Below, one piece after another: positions 41,380-49,765 of a DNA stretch of 50,615 bases. The stretch comes from Planctomycetota bacterium (GTDB lineage Bacteria; Planctomycetota; Phycisphaerae; Phycisphaerales; SM1A02): contig JADFIR010000020.1 in assembly GCA_022566535.1 (NCBI GenBank), forward strand, positions 1 through 50,615, in the 5' to 3' direction. Position numbers and translations under genes: made by a program. Below the pieces are notes generated by a model. That model was not told the origin of the DNA, ran no database searches, and saw only the letters and a list, made by a program, of their open reading frames with translations. Numbering within the stretch: the first letter of the stretch is position 1; each line of letters opens with the position of its first letter.

Positions 41380-42581
41380 GTCAACTGACATTCCACTACA
41401 AGGCGATTGACCAGCGCGGCGCCAAGAGCAAAGGCGTGCTGCGGGCGGCAAATCGCCGCGAGGCGTATCGCCAGATCAGCGCCTCGGGGTTGAAGCCGCT
41501 GCGGATCATTGCACAACGCTCCGAGTGGCGCCCCTGGCGATCCGCGCCGGTCGGGGCCAGGGATCTGGCTCACCTCACCTATCAGTTTGCGGTCTTGATG
41601 GAAGCTCGCATTCCCATCGCGGATGGCTTGCGCTCCATTGCCGAGCAGGAGCCCAATCGGCGTCTGGGAAGGGTCATTCGGGATATCGCCGCCCAGATCG
41701 AATCCGGCCAATCGGTCACCAATTCGCTGGCCCCTCATCGCGAGCTGTTTGGAGAGGTGTATGTCGAAACGGTTCGCGCCGCCGAAGCCAGCGGCAACAT
41801 GGCCAAAGTGCTCGGTCGCCTGGCCGAAATGCTTGAGGCGCAATACGAAACCACCAAGAACGTGAAGGGTGCACTGATGTATCCGCTGTGCGTCGTCATC
41901 GCCCTGGCTGCGGCCGTAACCTTCCTGATGATGGTGGTGATCCCGAAGTTCGCGGCGCTGTTCGCCACCCGCGGGATTGACCTGCCTTTACTGACACAGC
42001 TGCTGATGGGGATCAGTGGATTCGTAGGGACCTATTGGTATCTGTTGCTGGCGGGACTGGCCGGCGGTGGGTGGATGGTTCGCCGGGCGTGGCGCACCCC
42101 CCGGTCAAGGCAACGAATCGACGATCTTCTGCACAAGGTTCCCTTGGTGCGGGATGTGCTGCGAGGAATGGCGGTGAGTCGTTTCGCCCATGTTTTCGGA
42201 CTCTCTCTCCAGAGCGGTTTGGGGCTGATCGAAGCCTTGGAGATGTCCGGCCGATCATCCGGTCGTCCGCTGCTGCAGGCCGACACCGAGAGAATGCGGG
42301 ATCAGGTAAAGCAGGGGGGGAGGTTGGCCGACGTCCTCTTAGCCTGCGCGTACCTGCCGGGCTTCGCGCGGCGGCTGATCGCCGCTGGAGAGGAGGCTGG
42401 GGAGCTGCCGAGAATGTGCGAGATCGTGGCCCGGCACTACGACCGTGAGGTTGCTCACCTGACCAAGAACCTCGCGACCTTGATCGAGCCCGTTGTGATT
42501 GTGGTACTGGCCGCGATTGTGCTTATGTTCGCGTTGGCCGTATTCCTGCCGATGTGGAATATGGGCGCGCTGATTGGTTAG
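41376..42581 (+). CDS. Inner-membrane platform protein GspF/PilC
   Basis: The protein has 401 residues from a GTG start (SQLTFHYKAIDQRGAKSKGV). Two T2SSF domains each hold a helical bundle and membrane helices. The first domain includes FAVLMEARIPIADGLRSIAE and YPLCVVIALAAAVTFLMMVV. The second includes FAHVFGLSLQSGLGLIEALE, FARRLIAAGEEAGELPRM and the final LIEPVVIVVLAAIVLMFALA. PilC couples the ATPase to pilin extraction. The upstream ATPase and downstream prepilins form one operon. Confidence 0.93.
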   Translation: MSQLTFHYKAIDQRGAKSKGVLRAANRREAYRQISASGLKPLRIIAQRSEWRPWRSAPVGARDLAHLTYQFAVLMEARIPIADGLRSIAEQEPNRRLGRVIRDIAAQIESGQSVTNSLAPHRELFGEVYVETVRAAEASGNMAKVLGRLAEMLEAQYETTKNVKGALMYPLCVVIALAAAVTFLMMVVIPKFAALFATRGIDLPLLTQLLMGISGFVGTYWYLLLAGLAGGGWMVRRAWRTPRSRQRIDDLLHKVPLVRDVLRGMAVSRFAHVFGLSLQSGLGLIEALEMSGRSSGRPLLQADTERMRDQVKQGGRLADVLLACAYLPGFARRLIAAGEEAGELPRMCEIVARHYDREVAHLTKNLATLIEPVVIVVLAAIVLMFALAVFLPMWNMGALIG

Positions 42582-42692
42582 CCGAGGCGTGGAGTCGTCG
42601 CGACCCATGTCTCAGACGCCGGACGCCGGCGGCCATTGAGCTGAGACGGACCAGAGAAGCAACAAAGGAATCTTCAAAGAGAGCACCACACC

Positions 42693-43154
42693 ATGAAGCG
42701 TTTCACACCGATTCGAAAAGGATTTACCCTCATCGAGCTGATCGCGGTCGTCGTGATCCTGGCCATTCTCGTCGGCGTGGCCTTGCCGAGGTACTTCGAC
42801 TACGCGGCTCAGGCGAGAGACGCGGCCTGCCGGGGAACGCTTGGCGGGGTTCGCGCGGGCATCGCCAACTTCATGGCCAATGAGGTCATCACCATCGGCA
42901 CCGCCGCCTATCCAACGCTGGTCCAGCTCGAGGCGCTGGGCACGGTGATGCAGGAAGCAATTCCTGACAATCCCTACGACAGCGGCGCCAACCCCAACGA
43001 CGTTCACACGGCGACCGCCGGCGAGGCCGCGGCCCGCACCGCCCCTGTGGTCGCAGGCACCGGCGGCTGGGCCTATTACCTTGACAACAGCTTGACCCCG
43101 CCGGCCTACACCTTCTGGGCCAACACCAACACCGTAGGCGAAAACGCTTTTTGA
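42693..43154 (+). CDS. Prepilin-like protein (GspG/PilA type)
   Basis: The protein has 153 residues. A short basic leader MKRFTPIRKG is cut before Phe-Thr-Leu-Ile-Glu. The N-terminal helix is FTLIELIAVVVILAILVGVA with the conserved Glu+5, followed by LPRYFDYAAQARDAACRGTL. The globular part is small and Ala/Thr-rich (DNPYDSGANPNDVHTATAGE). It is probably the major pseudopilin: it is the first and largest-helix prepilin after pilC. A 111-bp gap suggests its own ribosome-binding context (AAAGAGAGCACC). Confidence 0.88.
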   Translation: MKRFTPIRKGFTLIELIAVVVILAILVGVALPRYFDYAAQARDAACRGTLGGVRAGIANFMANEVITIGTAAYPTLVQLEALGTVMQEAIPDNPYDSGANPNDVHTATAGEAAARTAPVVAGTGGWAYYLDNSLTPPAYTFWANTNTVGENAF

Positions 43155-43164
43155 TCGACCCCGC

Positions 43165-43713
43165 ATGGTGGTCCAGCTCACAAGGAACGATCCCCGCCGT
43201 CTCTCCCGAGGCGGCGGGTTTAGCCTGATCGAGCTGATCGCCGTCATGATCGTGGTGGGGATTCTCGCGGCGACGGCGGCTCCGATATTGAGTCTCACCA
43301 CCGGCGCCCGGGCCGCAATGGCCGCCCGGCACCTTGTTCGCGATCTGACCTTCGCCCGCCAGCGGGCCGTCGCCACCGGTACCCGCAGTTGGGTCGTCTT
43401 CGATACCACGGCGGAGACGTGGACGGTCCTCGCCGAAGACCCGAACAGCCCCGGGCGGATCAATGCCGCCGTGCTCACCGATCCCGCGACTTCCGGGCCG
43501 TTTGTCCAAAACCTAGGCGTCAACCAGTTCGTGGGGGTGCAACTGGAGACCGCGAGCTTCGACGGCGATGTGGAGATCGGCTTCGATTGGCTGGGCCGGC
43601 CGCTGAACCAGTCGGAAACGGCGCTCGCGGCGCAGGGATCGGTCACTCTTTCCGGCAGCCATGTGATCACGGTGGAGGTGGGAAGCGGATTTGTCGCCTA
43701 TGCGCCGCCCTGA
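43165..43713 (+). CDS. Prepilin-like protein (GspH/FimT type)
   Basis: The protein has 182 residues. The leader MVVQLTRNDPRRLSRGGG precedes the cleavage motif G-FSLIELIAVMIVVGILAAT. The body has AARHLVRDLTFARQRAVATG, typical of GspH/FimT minor pseudopilins that start or tip the fibre. It starts 10 bp after the previous stop. Confidence 0.85.
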   Translation: MVVQLTRNDPRRLSRGGGFSLIELIAVMIVVGILAATAAPILSLTTGARAAMAARHLVRDLTFARQRAVATGTRSWVVFDTTAETWTVLAEDPNSPGRINAAVLTDPATSGPFVQNLGVNQFVGVQLETASFDGDVEIGFDWLGRPLNQSETALAAQGSVTLSGSHVITVEVGSGFVAYAPP

Positions 43714-43738
43714 TGGCCACCACCTCGGGAGAATGCCG

Positions 43739-44167
43739 ATGTCCACTACTCGCACGCGTGGCTTCACGTTGATCGAAACGATCGCCGCGGTTGTCATCCT
43801 CGCCCTGGCGATTCCGCCGATGCTCTGGGCGGTCCGTGAAGCGCATATCCAGCGCGTCAACCCGATGCTGGCCTCCAAAGCCCGCTGGCTGTCCACCGAG
43901 AAACTCGAAGACATCATCGCCGACCGTCACAGCACCACCCGTGGTTGGGCCTATCTGGAGGTCCCGGCCAACTACCCCGCCGAGCCGACCATCTCCGGCT
44001 ATCCGGGCTTCAGCAGGACGGTCACGCTCACCGAAACGCTCGCCGACCTGTCCACGCCCGGCGACGGCTATATGACCGTCGAGGTCCAGGTGCAGTGGAC
44101 CGACGCCACCGCAACGGTGCGCACATTGTCGGTCTCGACCGTGGTGACGGAGTACACCCCCTCGTGA
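43739..44167 (+). CDS. Minor prepilin-like protein (GspI type)
   Basis: The protein has 142 residues. MSTTRTRG precedes FTLIETIAAVVILALAIPPM, the class III signal with Glu at +5. The globular part is short and strand-rich, with a conserved EKLEDIIADRHS helix often seen in GspI-like proteins. An ATG six bases upstream is also possible. Its stop overlaps the next GTG (44164-44167). Confidence 0.82.
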   Translation: MSTTRTRGFTLIETIAAVVILALAIPPMLWAVREAHIQRVNPMLASKARWLSTEKLEDIIADRHSTTRGWAYLEVPANYPAEPTISGYPGFSRTVTLTETLADLSTPGDGYMTVEVQVQWTDATATVRTLSVSTVVTEYTPS

Positions 44168-44715
44168 TCGGCCGACGCAGACATCTCGCCACCTTGCGAG
44201 GCTTCACGCTCATCGAGTCGATCGCCACCATCGTCGTTCTGGCCGTACTCGGTTCGATCACCTCCTTGCTCATTGTCAACGCGGTGGACGGCTACTCGGA
44301 GGCGGCGACGTCGGCCCAGTTGCATGGCGAAGCCTCGATCGCCCTGGACCGCGCCGTGCGCGAACTGCGCAAGATCGAGCTTGATTCCGCTGCAACAGGT
44401 GTGGCTCCAAACATCTCATCCGTGACGCCCACTTCAATTGCCTGGGAACCGAACTCCAGTCTGTCGCTTTCAGGCGCCCGGCTCATGTTGGTTGACAACG
44501 GCGCCACGGCGGCGGTGCTGCTTGACGATGTTTCAGCCCTTTCCATTACGACCTATGACCAGAGCAACACCGCCCTGGCCGCCAGCCTTACCGCTGATCA
44601 ATGCGACCCGATCCGTCGGATTGTTATCGACGTGACGCTCCAGCGCCACGGCGTGAGCGACACGCTTCGGAGCAAAGTGTTCATTCGCTCGACGATGAGC
44701 GGAGGAGGCTCGTGA
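44164..44715 (+). CDS. Minor prepilin-like protein (GspJ type)
   Basis: The protein has 183 residues from a GTG (IGRRRHLATLRG before FTLIESIATIVVLAVLGSIT). The body has ASIALDRAVRELRKIELDSA, the helix pattern of GspJ/PilW-like minor pilins, then beta strands. It overlaps the gene before it (GTGA) and its stop overlaps the next start (TGATG at 44713-44717). Confidence 0.82.
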   Translation: MIGRRRHLATLRGFTLIESIATIVVLAVLGSITSLLIVNAVDGYSEAATSAQLHGEASIALDRAVRELRKIELDSAATGVAPNISSVTPTSIAWEPNSSLSLSGARLMLVDNGATAAVLLDDVSALSITTYDQSNTALAASLTADQCDPIRRIVIDVTLQRHGVSDTLRSKVFIRSTMSGGGS

Positions 44716-46154
44716 TGCGCCGCCATCGCCGGGGCGTGGCTGCGATCGTGATGATCGTGCTGATGGTACTTCTCGATCTGATCATCATCGGAATGGTTAT
44801 CGGCGGAGCCCGCGATCACGATCTGACCGTGAGACGAGTGGAAAGCGTCCACGCGGTCTACGCGGCCGAGGCTGGGATGAACATGGCCATCCGCGAACTG
44901 ATGCTCGACACCGATGAAGACGGCGACGGGACGATCGGCACCATCTCCGACGACGGTGATCCGGCCAACGACCCCCGCCTGGGCATGGCCCAGGTGGTCG
45001 TGACGGCTGCAATCACCGGCTCGCAGACCACGCTGACCAGCCAGGGCCGCGCCGTTGAAGCGCGGCGCCAAGCCGAGGCGATCCTGGGTACCGATACCAT
45101 CGATACCTACGCCGGAACCGGCGTGGCGGGATACTCTGGTGACGGCGGGGCCGCGACCGCTGCCGACCTCAACGGTCCTGGCGACGTCGCCCTCGACTCG
45201 GCAGGCAACATCTACATCGCTGATACCGCGAACCACAGGATCCGAAGGGTCGATGCGGTTACGGGGATCATCGTCACCATTGCCGGCACCGGCACGCCCG
45301 GATATAGCGGGGACGGGGGGCCTGCGACGTCAGCGGGCATCGATTCACCAGAAGGTGTCGCCGTTGACTCGGCGGGCAACATCTACATCGCCGACACCGC
45401 GAACCACAGCATTCGGAGGATCGATGCCGCGACCGGCGATATCGACACCGTCGCGGGCAGCGGGGGCCCTCCCGGTTACAGCGGTGATGGCGGCCCGGCA
45501 ACGGCCGCAAAGCTCAGGACGCCCAAGGCCGTGGCCGTTGACTCCGCCGGAAACATCTACATTGCAGATACCGCCAACGACGCGATCCGCAAAGTCGATG
45601 CCGCGAGCGGGACTATCGAGACGGTCGCGGGCACGGGCAGCCCCGGTTTCAGCGGCGATGGGGGCCCGGCCACGGCAGCAATGATCAATAAGCCCGGTGG
45701 TGTCGCGGTTGACTCTGCAGGAAACATCTACATTGCCGACACCGCCAACAACAGGATTCGCAAGGTCGATGCGGCGACCGGGATCATCGACACGATCGCT
45801 GGCACCGGTCAGCCGGGCTACGGTGGGGATGGAGGCCCCGCCACCCTCGCCCGTATGAGCAAGCCCGGTGACGTTGCTGTGGATCCCGCCGGCGACCTGT
45901 ACATCGCTGGCAACGACACGATCCGCAAGGTCGACGCCGTTACCGGGATCATCTATACGGTTGCGGGCACCAGCAACACGGGCTATGCCGGCGACGGTGG
46001 GCCTGCGACGGACGCCGACCTCGACGACCCGCAGGGTGTAGCCGTCGACGCCGCGGGGAACATCTACATCGCCGACACGGACAACCACAGGATCCGCAAG
46101 GTTGACGTGACTGCGCTCGTCGTGTTGCGCTGGCAAGAGGTCGAGCCGCAGTAG
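44715..46154 (+). CDS. PilX/GspK-like membrane-anchored protein with a six-repeat NHL beta-propeller
   Basis: The protein has 479 residues. A basic start (RRHRRGVAAIVMIVLMVLLD) and one long helix precede SVHAVYAAEAGMNMAIRELM, the pattern of PilX/GspK-like pilus proteins. From about residue 130 come six NHL repeats of 52-58 residues, each with AGTGxxGYSGDGGPAT, a VAVDSAGNIYIADTANHRIR-type strand pair and RKVDAATG. These should close a six-bladed propeller, a ligand- or protein-binding module. The last residues after the propeller (VVLRWQEVEPQ) look like the normal end of a PilX-like protein. At the DNA level the repeats are about 170 bp long. A REP-like repeat follows at once. Confidence 0.8.
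   Translation: MRRHRRGVAAIVMIVLMVLLDLIIIGMVIGGARDHDLTVRRVESVHAVYAAEAGMNMAIRELMLDTDEDGDGTIGTISDDGDPANDPRLGMAQVVVTAAITGSQTTLTSQGRAVEARRQAEAILGTDTIDTYAGTGVAGYSGDGGAATAADLNGPGDVALDSAGNIYIADTANHRIRRVDAVTGIIVTIAGTGTPGYSGDGGPATSAGIDSPEGVAVDSAGNIYIADTANHSIRRIDAATGDIDTVAGSGGPPGYSGDGGPATAAKLRTPKAVAVDSAGNIYIADTANDAIRKVDAASGTIETVAGTGSPGFSGDGGPATAAMINKPGGVAVDSAGNIYIADTANNRIRKVDAATGIIDTIAGTGQPGYGGDGGPATLARMSKPGDVAVDPAGDLYIAGNDTIRKVDAVTGIIYTVAGTSNTGYAGDGGPATDADLDDPQGVAVDAAGNIYIADTDNHRIRKVDVTALVVLRWQEVEPQ
45105..46110 (+). repeat. Tandem coding repeat encoding six NHL units
   Basis: Six in-frame units of about 165-174 bp share the blocks GGGGACGG-like (GDGGPAT), GCAGGCAACATCTACATCGC-like (AGNIYIA) and CGCAAGGTCGATGC-like (RKVDA). 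The fifth unit is shorter. Similarity is high at both the protein and DNA level, which suggests recent internal duplication. Confidence 0.8.
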
Positions 46155-46158
46155 GCTC

Positions 46159-46208
46159 TAGCTGGCGGGCTACGCCCGCCGGTTCCGGGACGGGTAGCGT
46201 CCCGGCTA
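46159..46208 (-). repeat. REP-like double-hairpin repeat, copy 4 (inverse)
   Basis: This copy is in the opposite orientation to the other three. GGCGGGC pairs with GCCCGCC, and CCGGGACG and CGTCCCGG flank a GGTAG segment. It begins 5 bp past the stop of the NHL-pilin gene, at the end of the secretion/pilus operon. Confidence 0.85.
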
Positions 46209-46431
46209 GAGGCGATCACCAACCGACTTGGCGCACACCTCATCCGCGGCGGTGGTGCAGACCGCGCCACCCGCGCCAGCGACGGATCGGCCGCAGTTTA
46301 TCGAGACGGACCAGCCGCTTCGTCGCGCTCGATTCCTGACAATCAGCGCTTGGATCGGTAGCCGCTTGGGGTACGCTTGGGGTCGGAGCAGGCACACACG
46401 AGCAAGCGAATTGAAGAAAGGAACTTTACAC

Positions 46432-47289
46432 ATGAGGCACCCTTCGTCCTTCACGACCGGACCAACGTTCGGCCGGTTGGCGGCGGCCGGCGTTCTCGGC
46501 TTGCTGCTGAGTACCACCATGGCCGGCGGGCAAGACCTGCCCAGCGAACTGCGGCTCACGGGCATCGTTCGCGACTTTTCGCAAGGGCATCCCGATTTCG
46601 AAGTCACCCCGTCCAACGGCTACGGCCACTACATGGGCAACATCGCGCCCCAATTAGACGCCGAGGGCAAACCCGTCTTCGTGGGCGGGGGCTACAAGGT
46701 CTCTCAGGCATGGCGCGATTCGAGTAATCGCAAGGTCTCCTGGTCCACGTGCGACCCCGAACAGGGGGACAAAGTGGGTTCCCCAGGCGCGACGGACCAC
46801 GCGGCCATTACCTCCGCCGAGACGTTTTCCCAGTGGTTTCGCGACATCCCGGGCGTGAACCTGTCAATGGCCTACACAATCAGGGTGGCTCGCGAGACCG
46901 ACGGCATGTACGTGTACCAGACGAACGATTTCTTCCCGATTGACGGTGTGCTGAAGGGCAACGGCCCCGATTACCACAACTTCCATTTCACGTTCGAGAT
47001 CGTGGGCACGTTCGTTCACGATGCGTCCGCAAAGTACATGTTCCACTTCAAGGGCGACGACGACGTCTGGGTGTTCATTGATGGGAAGTTGGTGGTCGAT
47101 CTCGGCGGCATTGCCGGCTCCGAGGAGCAGTTCGTCAGCCTGGACCGCCTCGGCCTGGTGGACGGCCAGACCTACCGCCTGCACTTCTTTTTGGCTGAAC
47201 GCCACCAGCCGCAGTCGCACTTCCGGCTCAAGACCAACGTGCCGCTGTACACGCCCCAGGTGCCTTCGATCTCCGCGATGTTTGATTGA
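46432..47289 (+). CDS. Secreted fibro-slime domain protein 1
   Basis: The protein has 285 residues. A signal peptide (hydrophobic about 18-32, then MAGGQDLP) is followed by the fibro-slime domain: LTGIVRDFSQGHPDFEV, QWFRDIPGVNLSMAYTI, TFEIVGTFVHDASAKYMFHF, then KGDDDVWVFIDGKLVVDLGG and LVDGQTYRLHFFLAERH. The GDDDxWVFIDG loop is the PA14/calcium-type core. It is first in a tandem array. AAAGGAAC precedes the ATG. These proteins are probably exported to the cell surface; the known relatives are slime-mould and bacterial cell-surface proteins. The export route is not shown. Confidence 0.82.
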   Translation: MRHPSSFTTGPTFGRLAAAGVLGLLLSTTMAGGQDLPSELRLTGIVRDFSQGHPDFEVTPSNGYGHYMGNIAPQLDAEGKPVFVGGGYKVSQAWRDSSNRKVSWSTCDPEQGDKVGSPGATDHAAITSAETFSQWFRDIPGVNLSMAYTIRVARETDGMYVYQTNDFFPIDGVLKGNGPDYHNFHFTFEIVGTFVHDASAKYMFHFKGDDDVWVFIDGKLVVDLGGIAGSEEQFVSLDRLGLVDGQTYRLHFFLAERHQPQSHFRLKTNVPLYTPQVPSISAMFD

Positions 47290-47653
47290 CCGGCCGCCGC
47301 TACGCGACGTTTTCCGAAGATCGGACCCCTTCGCCAACTCCTCCGGTTCTCCTTGTCATTCCGACGGCCTGTGCTCCTATAAACGAGTCCAGGCCGTTTC
47401 TCTTGGGACGAGGCACCCGTTGGCTGGCGTGGGCACGCTAGGCCGGCGGTCGTGGTCTCGGTGTCCGCACACCTCGGCCGCACAGAGCGCGCCACCGGAA
47501 AAACCGGCAAACCTCCCTGAGTTTGTGAAAACCTTGCACCCCCTCCGCAGCGCGGCTTCTTCGCGATCCGCCCTTGGAGCTGGGGCCAGGAATCGTACGG
47601 TATTCAGCAGCGGAGGCGCCGAAAAACCAAAGACGAAGACAAGGTGACCCCAA
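47290..47653 (+). promoter_or_regulatory. Terminator 1 and leader of fibro-slime gene 2
   Basis: From 47336 on, this gap is nearly the same as 48575-48889. It contains a terminator (47363-47399) and then GAGGCACCCGTTGG, CCACCGGAAAAACCGG, CAAACCTCCCTGAGTTTG and GGAATCGTACGGTATTCAGC. Two small hairpins (CCGG/CCGG and CAAAC/GTTTG) are conserved. A weak promoter could be TTGGAG with a downstream GTATTC. No known riboswitch fits. Confidence 0.45.
47363..47399 (+). terminator. Terminator after fibro-slime gene 1
   Basis: ACGGCCTG and the matching CCAGGCCGT close an imperfect stem around an AT-rich loop (CTCCTATAAACGAG), followed by TTCTCTT. The same stem recurs after genes 2 and 3. Confidence 0.65.
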
Positions 47654-48511
47654 ATGCGTGCAAGATCAGTATTCGCAAGCCCGACCTGGCCCCGGTTGGC
47701 GGTTGCAGCCTTCCTCGCCGTCCTCCTGAGCCCCGCCACCGCGAGCGGGCAAGCCCTGCCCAATGAAATATTCCTGACCGGCATCGTGCGGGACTTCTCC
47801 CAAGGCCATCCGGATTTCGAAGTCATCCCCAGCAACGGCTACGGCCATTACATGGGCAACATCGATCCGGTCCTCGGCCCGGATGAAAAGCCCATCTTCA
47901 CGGGTGCGGGCTACAGGGTCAAATCGGACTGGCGCGACCCGCTCAACAGGGAGATCTGCTGGACCACCTACGACAGCACGATCATAGGCGACAAGGCGGG
48001 TGCGCCGGGGGAGCCGGACACCGGCGGCATCACCGATGCCTTGACCTTTGGTACGTGGTACCGTGATGTCCCCGGCGTCAACCTCTCAACGACCTATACC
48101 ATCACGGCGACCATGCATGTCAGCGGCCAGTACAGGTACATCACCAACGATTTCTACCCGATCAACGGGATCCTGAAGGGCGACGAGGGCTATGACAAGA
48201 ACTACAACTTCACGTTCGAGATCGTCGCGAACTTCGTCCACGACAGCTCCAAGAATTACATGCTGGAGTTCAAAGGCGACGACGACCTGTGGATCTTCAT
48301 CGACGGCAAGCTGGTCATAGACCTGGGCGGGATCGCCGGCTCACCGGTTCAGTTCGTGGAGCTCAACCGCCTGGGCCTGGTGGACGGCGAGACCTATAAG
48401 ATGCACTTCTTCCACGCGGACCGCAAGCAGCCCCAGTCGCACTTCAGCATGTTTACCAACGTGCCGTTCAATACGGGCCCGCTGCAGACAGTCTCCGCGG
48501 CGTTCGATTGA
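47654..48511 (+). CDS. Secreted fibro-slime domain protein 2
   Basis: The protein has 285 residues, the same length as protein 1 and strongly similar throughout. The signal peptide MRARSVFASPTWPRLAVAAF continues LAVLLSPATASGQ. The domain core has LTGIVRDFSQGHPDFEVIPS, DFYPINGILKG, KGDDDLWIFIDGKLVIDLGG and LVDGETYKMHFFHADRKQPQ. It shares its leader with gene 3. A duplication of the whole transcription unit is the simplest explanation. Confidence 0.82.
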   Translation: MRARSVFASPTWPRLAVAAFLAVLLSPATASGQALPNEIFLTGIVRDFSQGHPDFEVIPSNGYGHYMGNIDPVLGPDEKPIFTGAGYRVKSDWRDPLNREICWTTYDSTIIGDKAGAPGEPDTGGITDALTFGTWYRDVPGVNLSTTYTITATMHVSGQYRYITNDFYPINGILKGDEGYDKNYNFTFEIVANFVHDSSKNYMLEFKGDDDLWIFIDGKLVIDLGGIAGSPVQFVELNRLGLVDGETYKMHFFHADRKQPQSHFSMFTNVPFNTGPLQTVSAAFD

Positions 48512-48889
48512 CCGACAACGTACTTGGAGGGCCCTCTCCAACCCAACCCGGTCAAGATCGGACTCCGTCGCCAACACCTCTGGTTCTCCTTGTCATCCCG
48601 ACGGCCTGGGCTCCTAAACGAGTCCAGGCCGTTTCTCTTGGGACGAGGCACCCGCTGGCTGGCGTGGGCACGCTGGGCCGACGGTCGTGGACTCGGTGTC
48701 CGCACACCTCGGCCGCACAAAGCGCACCATCGGAAAAACCGGCAAACCTCCCTGAGTTTGCGAAAACCTCGCAGCCCTTCCGCATCGCGGCTTCTTCGCG
48801 ATCCGGCCTTGGAGCTGGGGCCACGAATCGTACGGTATTCAGCAACGGAGGCGCCGAGAAACCCAACCACGAAGACAAGGTGAGTCCAA
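48512..48889 (+). promoter_or_regulatory. Terminator 2 and leader of fibro-slime gene 3
   Basis: The stretch holds a terminator (48600-48636: GGCCTGG and CCAGGCC around CTCCTAAACGAG) and a copy of the leader seen before gene 2, with only scattered changes (for example ACCATCGGAAAAACCGG and GAATCGTACGGTATTCAGC). No gene. Confidence 0.45.
48600..48636 (+). terminator. Terminator after fibro-slime gene 2
   Basis: GACGGCCTGG and CCAGGCCGT pair around a loop with CTCCTAAACGAGT, followed by TTCTCTT. It is a close copy of the one at 47363. Confidence 0.7.
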
Positions 48890-49765
48890 ATGCATGCAAG
48901 AACAGTATTCGCAAGCGTGACCTGGCCCAGTTTGGCGACCGCTGGTTTCCTCGCCGTCCTGCTGAGCCCCGCCACCGCGAGCGGGCAAGCCCTGCCGCCT
49001 ACCGTCGAGATAACCGGGATCGTGCGGGACTTCTACCCATCGCACCCCGATTTCGATGTGGTCCCCAACGAAGGGTGGGGCCATTACATGTGGAACATCG
49101 ACCCGGTCCTGGGCGTCGATGGCAAGCCCATCTTTGTGGGCGGGGGCAACAAGGTAGTTAAATTGTTGCCGGGCACGGACAAAGACTTCCGGCCTATCTG
49201 CTGGACCCTCATCGACACGTCCATTGGGGATATACCTCCGGTCAAGGGGAACCCGGATAATGGCGCGATCACCGACGCGATCACGTTCGCCACATGGTTC
49301 CGCGACATTCCGGGGATCAACTTGTCAATGGCGTACACCGTTACCGCGACTCTCAAGACAGACCCATTGAACCCGTACTACGGAATGTACGAGTGCAACA
49401 TATCCCAGTTCTATCCGATCGACGGGCTGCTGCTCGGCAACGATTATACCGGTTACAACAACTTCTTCACGTTTGAGATCGTGTCGGACTTCACTTACGA
49501 CGCGTCGGCCAATCAGGAGCTTATGTTCAAATCCGACGACGATGTGTGGGTGTTTATCAACGGACAGCTGGTCGCGGATCTCGGCGGCCTGAACGGCTCG
49601 CCGGAACAATGGGTTCCCCTGGGCCGGCTGGGCCTGGTGGACGGGCAAACCTACCCAGTCCACATGTTCTCGGCCAACCGGACCGGAGGCGTCAAATTCC
49701 ACCTCGTGACCAACCTTGTCATGGGGAATCCGGCGCCGATGACGGTCTCCGCGACCTTCGATTAA
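48890..49765 (+). CDS. Secreted fibro-slime domain protein 3
   Basis: The protein has 291 residues. The signal peptide closely matches that of protein 2 (MHARTVFASVTWPSLATAGF). The domain is more diverged: ITGIVRDFYPSHPDFDVVPN, GWGHYMWNIDPVLGVDGKPI, then SDDDVWVFINGQLVADLGGL, with Asn for Asp in the loop, and LVDGQTYPVHMFSANRTGG. The promoter/leader is shared with gene 2, but the coding part is nearer to gene 4, so leader and body have different histories. Confidence 0.8.
   Translation: MHARTVFASVTWPSLATAGFLAVLLSPATASGQALPPTVEITGIVRDFYPSHPDFDVVPNEGWGHYMWNIDPVLGVDGKPIFVGGGNKVVKLLPGTDKDFRPICWTLIDTSIGDIPPVKGNPDNGAITDAITFATWFRDIPGINLSMAYTVTATLKTDPLNPYYGMYECNISQFYPIDGLLLGNDYTGYNNFFTFEIVSDFTYDASANQELMFKSDDDVWVFINGQLVADLGGLNGSPEQWVPLGRLGLVDGQTYPVHMFSANRTGGVKFHLVTNLVMGNPAPMTVSATFD

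Noticed and set aside
45105..46110. Regular repeats that could suggest a CRISPR array
   Set aside because: The units are about 170 bp, in frame and encode NHL protein repeats. There are no short palindromic repeats with unique spacers.
47480..47660. Possible c-di-GMP (GEMM) riboswitch before fibro-slime gene 2
   Set aside because: GGCAAACC is present, but the second conserved strand (GGGACGCAAAGCC) and the tetraloop-receptor arrangement are not found.
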